DNA from: a virus
IMG/VR virus record: IMGVR_UViG_3300037189_014399
Span: 40,859-104,858 of that record
Length of the DNA: 64,000 bases
Reading direction: 5' to 3' (one strand)
How positions within the stretch are numbered: position 1 is the first letter of the stretch; every line of letters begins with the position of its first letter. This document shows positions 59,731-64,000 of this stretch, in pieces. The notes beneath the pieces are model-generated. The model was not told the DNA's origin. It did not search any database and saw only the letters and a program-made list of their open reading frames with translations. The translations under genes and the position numbers were made by a program.

Positions 59731-60347
59731 TATTTATTACCGCCATCAAAGTTGTCGTTGCGATTATCACCAGGATTTTGTCTACGAGACTTGTAACCCA
59801 TTGGTGTGTAGTTATCTAAAAAGTTCTTTTCTGTTCCACCAGCAGCAACGTGTGTATTAAATGCTGTAGCGTAACCACGATGCGTCATTGCTTGCTTATG
59901 TGACATCATCTGTCCATCTCCTGCTTCGTGTGCTTTACGAAGTGCAATGATCTGTTGTGTTGGACCTTGAGGTGCTTTTCTTGCACGAGGAGCACCATTA
60001 GTTTTTGGATTTGCTGGTCTGGCTGGTGCGGCTCTGTTCATACCACCTTCTGGAGTAACAGATGTTACAGAAGGATCATCTTTCATAATTGATTGCGCTG
60101 TGCCAAGCTTTTCTTTATACGTCTTGTGCTCTTCGCCACGACGACGATCCCACTCTGCATTGTCTGCATGGAAAAGATCTTTACGTTGATTGAAACGCTG
60201 TTGTTGCATTAGCAAGCCCATTTTCATTCGGCCTGTGCCAAGAGCTGCTTGACCAAGTTTTCCTAACCAAGTTGCAGCTGCAGCGGTTCCTGCTTTACCT
60301 GATGCAGGCACAGAACCACCTCTGTTTAACGGACTAAACTTTGCCAC
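59730..60347 (-). CDS. Basic head-region protein
   Basis: 205 residues. The N-terminus is helical and Ala/Gly-rich (AGTAAAATWLGKLGQAALGT), then RFNQRKDLFHADNAEWDRRR. The rest is basic and Pro/Gly-rich, with LRKAHEAGDGQMMSHKQAMT. Like its large neighbour it may be an internal virion protein. It starts one base into the stop of the DUF7455-like gene. Confidence 0.55.
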   Translation of the reverse strand: MAKFSPLNRGGSVPASGKAGTAAAATWLGKLGQAALGTGRMKMGLLMQQQRFNQRKDLFHADNAEWDRRRGEEHKTYKEKLGTAQSIMKDDPSVTSVTPEGGMNRAAPARPANPKTNGAPRARKAPQGPTQQIIALRKAHEAGDGQMMSHKQAMTHRGYATAFNTHVAAGGTEKNFLDNYTPMGYKSRRQNPGDNRNDNFDGGNK

Positions 60348-60565
60348 TAGATATCCTCTACTTCTGAATAGATTCTTGCGGCCCTAATATTGCGTTCATG
60401 AAGGGCCGACGCATGTTTATTGTAATGATGATGACAGAAATATAAATGCCCAACCTCTAAATAAACGTGAACCCAGGCCCTTGCAGAGCAAGAATCACAT
60501 TGCTGACGTTCCAGCGCCGCCGCTTCCAGCGCCTCCGGTATCAGTTCCTTCGCCAACTGTGCCAT
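60347..60565 (-). CDS. DUF7455-like small zinc-binding protein
   Basis: 72 residues. CDSCSARAWVHVYLEVGHLY with FCHHHYNKHASALHER gives C23-x2-C26...C44-x-H46, the pattern of DUF7455, a family found almost only in Actinobacteria and their phages. Start at 60565 has AGGAG six bases upstream. Because of this family the gene is one of the best host clues in the window. Function unknown; zinc binding likely. Confidence 0.75.
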   Translation of the reverse strand: MAQLAKELIPEALEAAALERQQCDSCSARAWVHVYLEVGHLYFCHHHYNKHASALHERNIRAARIYSEVEDI

Positions 60566-60764
60566 TCTGTTCTCCTGTCTCTAGAGTCGAACCCTCTTGG
60601 GCTTCCGGCTCATCGTAATTATGATTAGAAGGTGAGCCGATATCTCCGCCAAGGCCTGAATAGATTAGGTTGTTGTAGGGTTGAACATAGGGGCCAAATG
60701 AAACGCCGCCCGCAGCATACGGCCATCCCTTAGGAAGCGAGAATTGATGCCGTTTCTTGTGCAT
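60495..60764 (-). CDS. Gly/Thr-rich protein overlapping the DUF7455-like gene
   Basis: About 89 residues from ATG 60764. HKKRHQFSLPKGWPYAAGGV and FGPYVQPYNNLIYSGLGG precede a low-complexity Gly/Thr/Glu tail. Its last 71 bases overlap the zinc-binding gene in another frame, an unusually long overlap here. The N-terminal half looks like real coding sequence; the tail is less convincing. Confidence 0.5.
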   Translation of the reverse strand: MHKKRHQFSLPKGWPYAAGGVSFGPYVQPYNNLIYSGLGGDIGSPSNHNYDEPEAQEGSTLETGEQNGTVGEGTDTGGAGSGGAGTSAM

Positions 60765-60800
60765 GGCTGATTTTCTCAGATAAATCAGCAAACTGAATGG

Positions 60801-61376
60801 TTAAACCTCTTGTATATAAAGACGAGTTTCTCCACCAGAATTGGTGTCAAACTCTTTTGCAGCATCTACTGCGCCAGTCATTGCTTTCTTTGCATACTCA
60901 ATATTAGTAAAGATGCGGGGACCTGATTGATATAGAGCACCCTGTGCAAAGTCTCCACCACTACCTGTTGCAAAGTAATTACGTGCATCTCGATCTACAG
61001 AGTAGTCTTCATCAATAATGTAAAGAGTTCCTAGGACTGCAACGAGAAATACGTTCTCAAACTGTGCGTAGTCTCCATCGTCCTTCATGTCGTATCCACC
61101 ATCAACGAACACTTGACGCATCTTAGGAACAAATGTGTTGATCATCCAGTTGTCTAACTGATCTGGAGTCATGTTATTGCGTGGCTTAGGTGCTTTCCAT
61201 CCACGTTGTAAAAGATTCATACCACGACCGATACCACAACCTGCAATTAAGATGCCGTTGTTATCGATGACCTTGTGGTCTTTCATAAATACGTTGCGGT
61301 ATTCGTTATATGTGCCTTGGGAATCAGCACCCATAACTACCCAGCCATCACCTTGAATGGCAGCAATCGTTGTCAT
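60801..61376 (-). CDS. HslV/proteasome-beta-like Ntn hydrolase
   Basis: 191 residues from ATG 61376 (GGGAG five bases upstream). After loss of Met the protein begins TTIAAIQGDGWVVMGADSQG, close to HslV: nucleophile Thr1, Asp17 in GADSQ, a Lys near 31-34 (FMKDHKV), GILIAGCGIGRGMNLL and FATGSGGDFAQGAL corresponding to the HslV SGGP region. The fold is the self-compartmentalising peptidase type. No HslU-like ATPase is in the window. No herpes-assemblin-type or ClpP-type prohead protease is seen, so this may process the head or scaffold, or act in host takeover; inference. Confidence 0.82.
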   Translation of the reverse strand: MTTIAAIQGDGWVVMGADSQGTYNEYRNVFMKDHKVIDNNGILIAGCGIGRGMNLLQRGWKAPKPRNNMTPDQLDNWMINTFVPKMRQVFVDGGYDMKDDGDYAQFENVFLVAVLGTLYIIDEDYSVDRDARNYFATGSGGDFAQGALYQSGPRIFTNIEYAKKAMTGAVDAAKEFDTNSGGETRLYIQEV

Positions 61377-61497
61377 TTCGTCTCCCCAGTGTTGTAGGTG
61401 CCCGTCGCGCATAGATACTACCAAGAGACGAAGTATTGGACAAGTACTCCAGCCACGGGCTGTCCACTCCCGGTGGACCAGGCTATAAGTCTATCAG

Positions 61498-61568
61498 CTC
61501 CCAGACATGGATTCGAACCACAACTAAAGGCTCCAGAGGCCCTTGTACTACCGTTATACGATCTGGGA
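61498..61568 (-). tRNA. tRNA-Gln (CTG)
   Basis: 71-nt cloverleaf. Acceptor TCCCAGA/TCTGGGA, anticodon loop CTCTGGA with anticodon CTG, T arm TGTGG-TTCGAAT-CCATG, discriminator G, no encoded CCA. The D arm is short (GTATAACGGTAGTAC), as is usual for Gln. Confidence 0.85.
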
Positions 61569-61569
61569 A

Positions 61570-61645
61570 TGGAGCGGTTGACGAGGCTCGAACTCGCGAC
61601 CTGCACCTTGGCAAGGTGCCGCTCTACCAACTGAGCTACAACCGC
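61570..61645 (-). tRNA. tRNA-Gly (GCC)
   Basis: 76-nt cloverleaf including an encoded CCA end (TCCA). Acceptor GCGGTTG/CAACCGC, D arm GCTCAGTTGGTAGAGC, anticodon stem GCACC/GGTGC with loop TTGCCAA, T loop TTCGAGC. It is one base from tRNA-Gln. Confidence 0.92.
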
Positions 61646-61649
61646 ATCG

Positions 61650-61722
61650 CTGGACCACCTGGGCTCGAACCAGGGACCTAGGCATTAACAGTGCCCCGCT
61701 CTGCCGACTGAGCTATGGTCCA
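61650..61722 (-). tRNA. tRNA-Asn (GTT)
   Basis: 73-nt cloverleaf. Acceptor TGGACCA/TGGTCCA, D arm GCTCAGTCGGCAGAGC, anticodon loop CTGTTAA, T arm CCTGG-TTCGAGC-CCAGG, discriminator G, no encoded CCA. First of the three tRNAs in reading order. Confidence 0.93.
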
Positions 61723-61727
61723 AAAAA

Positions 61728-61794
61728 GCCCCGAAGCCCAATGCGCACCTACTTCAACGTTTTTGACAGTGTTCGGATAGCGGTACTTCGGGGC
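61728..61794 (-). ncRNA. 67-nt element closed by a 9-bp inverted repeat, followed by T6
   Basis: GCCCCGAAG (61728-61736) pairs with CTTCGGGGC (61786-61794) over a 49-base interior. On the minus strand it is followed by TTTTTT, which runs into the first base of tRNA-Asn. It may be a small RNA ended by its own terminator, or a processing signal for the tRNA transcript. No cloverleaf can be drawn. Confidence 0.4.
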
Positions 61795-61806
61795 GAGCTA
61801 AAAATG

Positions 61807-61841
61807 ACTGGGATGGCAACTCAGGGCTGCCGAATCCCAGT
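61807..61841 (-). terminator. Terminator after the HSP20 gene
   Basis: Outer stem ACTGGGAT/ATCCCAGT (8 bp) with an inner GGCA/TGCC stem. On the minus strand CATTTTTAG follows; on the plus strand TTTTC follows, so it may work both ways. It lies 16 bases after the HSP20 stop. Confidence 0.78.
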
Positions 61842-61857
61842 TTTCTAATCATAGCAT

Positions 61858-62394
61858 CTATTTGATGTCGATCGTGCGAGCCTTCTTATGTTCCGGGATT
61901 TCCCGCTCTAGATCGATTACTAGGAATCCATCATTCAGCGAGGCTTCCAAGATTCTGACATCTTCGGCTACACCGAATTTCTGCTCAAAGTCTCTTGCGG
62001 CGATTCCTTTATGTAAGTACGAACCTTCATCACGGTTATTTCGGGATCCAGTTACTGTAATTACGTTTTCTTTAAATTGGATGTCGATCTCACTCTTGGT
62101 GAAACCGGCACATGCGATCTGGATCTGATACTTGTCGTTCTTCAGATCGATGATGTTATATGGGGGATATGTCGCTGTGATCCGTTCTTCCTGTAATTCC
62201 TTGAGGAAGTTGATGTGGCGATCAAAACCAACTGTCCAGGGTAGGAAAGCGTTGGTGATCGTTACAAAGGGGTCTACAGGCCGTGGGGCTACCTCTTTGA
62301 CCTTTGAATAAGGGTCTCTATGAATATCTGAGGGCCAGGTGTCGTGTCCAATAGGACCTAGGTGCTTAGAGCTACCAATCTGTGGTGCTGCCAT
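61858..62394 (-). CDS. Small heat-shock protein, HSP20/alpha-crystallin family
   Basis: 178 residues. The alpha-crystallin domain spans about 80-170: YQIQIACAGFTKSEIDIQFK, ENVITVTGSRNN, then YLHKGIAARDFEQKFGVAED and LNDGFLVIDLEREIP, the 'G.L.i...r..P' C-terminal strand. ATP-independent holdase that keeps proteins from aggregating; T4-like cyanophages often carry one. Here it is the first long leftward gene after the control region and has its own terminator, so it is probably expressed early or by itself. AAGGAGAT precedes the ATG. Confidence 0.92.
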   Translation of the reverse strand: MAAPQIGSSKHLGPIGHDTWPSDIHRDPYSKVKEVAPRPVDPFVTITNAFLPWTVGFDRHINFLKELQEERITATYPPYNIIDLKNDKYQIQIACAGFTKSEIDIQFKENVITVTGSRNNRDEGSYLHKGIAARDFEQKFGVAEDVRILEASLNDGFLVIDLEREIPEHKKARTIDIK

Positions 62395-62462
62395 GATTTA
62401 TCTCCTTAGACGATAAATGTTAGTTCTGCTCCTCGGTTGAGCGAGCATCCCAAGTGTAACAT

Positions 62463-62648
62463 CTACCCCAGCGAATTTATTCCACAGTCGTTACACACTG
62501 GAAATAGGAAAGCTCCTTCGCAATCAACTGTTGTAGCCTCCCCGCCACATTTAGCACACTTCTTCCATTGCTCCAGCTTGGCCTTGGACATCGCCTCCAT
62601 GGCTTTAGCCATCCAAGGATCCTTGATGTAACCTCTGTAACTACTCAT
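62463..62648 (-). CDS. Zinc-ribbon protein, probably leaderless
   Basis: 61 residues from ATG 62648. CAKCGGEATTVDCEGAFLFP with VCNDCG gives two CxxC pairs of a zinc ribbon; a helix (WMAKAMEAMSKAKLEQWKK) precedes them. The ATG has no usable Shine-Dalgarno, but TACAAT ends exactly six bases upstream, which places transcription start on the A of ATG. An ATG at 62687 would add 13 residues but cross the palindrome. DNA-binding or regulatory early protein is likely. Confidence 0.68.
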   Translation of the reverse strand: MSSYRGYIKDPWMAKAMEAMSKAKLEQWKKCAKCGGEATTVDCEGAFLFPVCNDCGINSLG

Positions 62649-62654
62649 CCCCCA

Positions 62655-62660
62655 ATTGTA
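62655..62660 (-). promoter_or_regulatory. -10 box of a leaderless promoter (TACAAT)
   Basis: TACAAT on the minus strand, six bases before ATG 62648. In Actinobacteria a TANNNT box at -12 to -7 from an ATG is the hallmark of leaderless transcripts. A -35 box is not clear. Confidence 0.5.
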
Positions 62661-62666
62661 ACTTAG

Positions 62667-62681
62667 ATCACAAATTGTGAT
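62667..62681. promoter_or_regulatory. Perfect 7-1-7 palindrome, operator candidate
   Basis: ATCACAA-A-TTGTGAT. It covers the -19 to -33 region of the leaderless promoter, where a dimeric repressor would block polymerase. Confidence 0.5.
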
Positions 62682-62711
62682 ATTCATAAATTGGCCCCAC
62701 CGAATCTATTC

Positions 62712-62734
62712 ATTATAACTTTACATAATTGTAA
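62712..62734 (-). promoter_or_regulatory. Candidate leftward promoter with overlapping inverted repeat
   Basis: TATAAT at 62712-62717 on the minus strand, perfect consensus, preceded by the inverted repeat TTACA-TAAT-TGTAA (62721-62734) in the spacer. The -35 region (GGGTCA) is weak, so an activator or phage factor may be needed. It would give a transcript starting near 62705. Confidence 0.42.
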
Positions 62735-62808
62735 TGACCCAACTTTGCCCTCCCAACTCTTACAAGTTCTCAGGAATGTACCTTTCCAGGTCGTCACCTC
62801 GTCACCTA

Positions 62809-62822
62809 CGAACAAATGTTCG
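62809..62822. promoter_or_regulatory. LexA/SOS box
   Basis: CGAACAAATGTTCG: CGAAC-N4-GTTCG, a perfect match to the SOS box of Actinobacteria and to the Bacillus consensus CGAACRNRYGTTYG. It lies between the leftward and rightward promoters, 13 bases before the -35 of the rightward one. An 8-bp tandem repeat CGTCACCT x2 (62792-62807) is beside it. Host LexA would tie early expression to DNA damage. Confidence 0.65.
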
Positions 62823-62835
62823 AAGCCCCACCGCA

Positions 62836-62864
62836 TTTACACCTTAATTTCCCCCCATTATAAG
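62836..62864 (+). promoter_or_regulatory. Rightward promoter TTTACA-N17-TATAAG
   Basis: -35 TTTACA (62836-62841), 17-base spacer, -10 TATAAG (62859-62864); 5/6 matches to each consensus box. Transcription would start near 62871 and run through the structured leader to the gene at 63134. Confidence 0.6.
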
Positions 62865-62967
62865 AAAAGGCCACTGCCCAGAGCTGTAGGGTCATGGTCC
62901 TGTGTCTCGCCTGGTCGGCGTGTCTGAGTGTCTCATTTAAGGGTGGGGGTGTCGCGTTCGGCGGCAC

Positions 62968-63015
62968 AGCGGTTGATTGACTTGGCTACGGCTCTGTCAT
63001 CAACCGCTTTCTTTT
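62968..63015 (+). terminator. Rightward terminator/attenuator 1
   Basis: AGCGGTTGAT (62968-62977) pairs with ATCAACCGCT (62999-63008), extended by GAC/GTC past a one-base bulge, and is followed by TTCTTTT. It lies about 100-140 bases after the rightward promoter. Confidence 0.72.
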
Positions 63016-63038
63016 GCTCTCTTAGTGGCAGATGGTGG

Positions 63039-63068
63039 GGGGCGGGGGCTTCGGTCTCCGCCCCTTTT
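63039..63068 (+). terminator. Rightward terminator/attenuator 2
   Basis: GGGGCGG (63039-63045) pairs with CCGCCCC (63058-63064), loop of 12, followed by TTTT. It is a second stop signal only 30 bases after the first. Confidence 0.65.
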
Positions 63069-63074
63069 CCATAT

Positions 63075-63111
63075 GCCCCTAAGGGGCAGAGCGGGTAGCA
63101 AATTGCTATCC
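63075..63111 (+). other. Two hairpins in the leader of the 63.1 kb gene
   Basis: GCCCC-TAA-GGGGC (63075-63087) and GGGTAGC-AAATT-GCTATCC (63093-63111), the second 14 bases before an AAAGGA ribosome-binding site. The 446-base stretch from 62688 to 63133 otherwise holds only the promoters, palindromes and SOS box listed; I see no gene in it. Confidence 0.5.
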
Positions 63112-63133
63112 GTACCAACTGAAAGGATAGACT

Positions 63134-63574
63134 ATGTCTATTTTGGTAACCCGTGCCAATCAACAGGGCACAGAGTGGAAGTACGAGTCACTAGCACAGG
63201 TGGCAGGTGAACTCAAGGAGGTAGCACTACCTTCTTCTATCGACGGATTGCGTCGCAATCCAAAGACAGGAGAGGTCTATGCACCTGCTCTGCAGTTCGC
63301 ACACGCTGCTTACCTGCACATCAATCTTGGCTACCCAGTCAAGAAGGCTTGTGCGCTCGCAACCAAGTTCGTCAACAGCAAGTTGAACCGCTTGGAACCA
63401 CTCTACACTGGCAGTGTGGCTGATCAGTGCCACGCTATCAACACTATGGAGAGTGTTGACCGCCAGAACTTCAAGGACGCAGAGGTAGACCGCGCCCTTG
63501 AGGCACTCCGTAAGGCACAGGAGAAGGTTGACTCGCTTGTAAAAGCGGGCAAACTCACTCCTGAGTTGGTCTAA
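63134..63574 (+). CDS. Early-type protein of unknown function, plus strand
   Basis: 146 residues. AAAGGA seven bases before ATG 63134. The N-terminus (SILVTRANQQGTEWKYESLA) is beta-like; the rest is helical, with TGEVYAPALQFAHAAYLHIN, NLGYPVKKACALATKFVNSK and a charged C-terminal coiled coil (DAEVDRALEALRKAQEKVDS). No known motif. GC is visibly higher than in the late genes. As first gene of the rightward unit under a SOS-box-flanked promoter it may be an early takeover or regulatory protein; inference. Confidence 0.7.
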   Translation: MSILVTRANQQGTEWKYESLAQVAGELKEVALPSSIDGLRRNPKTGEVYAPALQFAHAAYLHINLGYPVKKACALATKFVNSKLNRLEPLYTGSVADQCHAINTMESVDRQNFKDAEVDRALEALRKAQEKVDSLVKAGKLTPELV

Positions 63575-63606
63575 GAGAGCATAGAGAAGGTTTCTTAGCC
63601 CTTCTG

Positions 63607-63791
63607 CACCCCATCACCATAGCGTGGTGGGGTGTGGTGGGTCTATGACCCTCACTTTGAGAGCAAAAGAATAGTGTGTTCTGCCTTCCCTAAGTGCTAG
63701 CCGGCAGCCGGGTAATCCGGCTGTCGGTTGGCCACTGCAAAGCCCTCACCCCAACAGTCCAGGTGTATAGCCAGGTCTAGGGGTGGGGGCT
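63607..63791 (+). other. Three strong hairpins in non-coding DNA, candidate structured RNA or origin
   Basis: The 303-base gap 63575-63877 has no gene but three long stems: CACCCCATCAC/GTGGTGGGGTG (63607-63617 with 63624-63634), CCGGCAGCCGG/CCGGCTGTCGG (63701-63711 with 63717-63727) and AGCCCTCACCCC/GGGGTGGGGGCT (63741-63752 with 63780-63791, 12 bp with one wobble). None is followed by a T-run, so they are not ordinary terminators. Alternatives are a trans-acting RNA, an mRNA-stabilising tail or replication-origin hairpins. Confidence 0.5.
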
Positions 63792-63877
63792 GAAGCAGTT
63801 ATCAGGTAGTTTGTGATATGTACATACTGTGTGCGTATCGCTCTCTATCTGAGGGTATATACAAAGGGAGGCCTATT

Positions 63878-64000
63878 ATGGCACTGTTCGTAATTAACAC
63901 ACAATCTGGCTCTATGTATGTTCTTGATACTAACAAGGATATCCCCGCCCCATTTTTACGTATGACTGCTGATGGGTGCGAGCGTATGTTCGTTCGTAAC
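63878..64000 (+). CDS. Second rightward gene, N-terminal part only
   Basis: 41 residues are visible before the right edge, starting MALFVINTQSGSMYVLDTNK, with GGGAGG six bases before the ATG. A TATATAC element 20 bases upstream and a TATGTACATA palindrome near 63818 may be promoter or operator parts. No family can be named from the fragment. Confidence 0.6.
   Translation, partial: MALFVINTQSGSMYVLDTNKDIPAPFLRMTADGCERMFVRN

Noticed and set aside
61418-61630. 70-codon frame across the tRNA genes
   Set aside because: It runs through tRNA-Gln and tRNA-Gly on their own strand; the tRNA cloverleafs explain the sequence.
1-64000. Integrase, transposase or insertion sequence
   Set aside because: No tyrosine or serine recombinase, DDE transposase or IS-type terminal repeats were seen; the IstB-like ATPase is better explained as a helicase loader.

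Overview
This 64 kb window is part of the genome of a contractile-tailed, tailed dsDNA bacteriophage (myovirus morphotype). It is cut at both ends: a replicative helicase gene runs off the left edge and an early gene off the right edge. A tail sheath, tail tube, tape measure, T4-type baseplate parts (gp25, J/gp6, LysM/gp53-like, hub and spike), large terminase, portal, scaffold and N4-gp56-type capsid protein are all recognisable. The host is inferred to be an actinobacterium of low to moderate GC. The clues are a Cys2/His2 protein resembling the actinobacterial DUF7455 family, PASTA-like domains in two virion-region proteins, a perfect actinobacterial/Gram-positive LexA box (CGAAC-N4-GTTCG), and a gene that looks leaderless. 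No integrase, excisionase or repressor was seen.

Almost everything is on the minus strand, so the reading order is right to left. From 64 to 62.6 kb lies a divergent control region with a SOS box, promoters, palindromes and many strong hairpins; it drives two rightward early-type genes and, leftward, a zinc-ribbon gene and an HSP20 chaperone. From 61.7 to 61.4 kb are three tRNA genes (Asn, Gly, Gln). From 61.4 to 53.2 kb are an HslV/proteasome-like Ntn hydrolase and many small basic or zinc-binding proteins, an HNH protein, and one inverted gene for a secreted lytic transglycosylase. From 53.2 to 45.4 kb is the head module (TerL, portal, scaffold, capsid, connector). From 45.4 to 30.3 kb is a very large fibre module: collagen-like proteins, glycine-rich and beta-rich giant proteins, a tandem triplet of paralogues and a glycosyltransferase. 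From 30.3 to 21.7 kb, a mucin-like (Pro-Thr)n protein and a second collagen-like protein flank a modification cassette. From 21.7 to 3.4 kb are small metal-binding proteins and then the complete contractile tail and baseplate. From 3.4 kb to the left edge is replication (initiator, helicase loader, SWIM-finger protein, DnaB-like helicase).

The most striking system is at 23.9-27.2 kb: a prolyl-hydroxylase-like 2-oxoglutarate/Fe(II) oxygenase, a radical SAM/SPASM enzyme, a GlcNAc-transferase of the PF11397/GT60 type (the family that glycosylates hydroxyproline in Dictyostelium Skp1) and a UDP-sugar epimerase, in overlapping genes between a Gly-Pro-Thr collagen-like fibre and a (Pro-Thr)n fibre. 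I infer a phage-encoded pathway that hydroxylates and glycosylates its own fibres. Other points of note: a likely +1 programmed frameshift (UUU-C) in the tail-assembly chaperone that creates a 50-residue extension, a baseplate hub split into two overlapping genes, an HslV-like protease beside the morphogenesis region with no conventional prohead protease in sight, and structured non-coding DNA at the right end.
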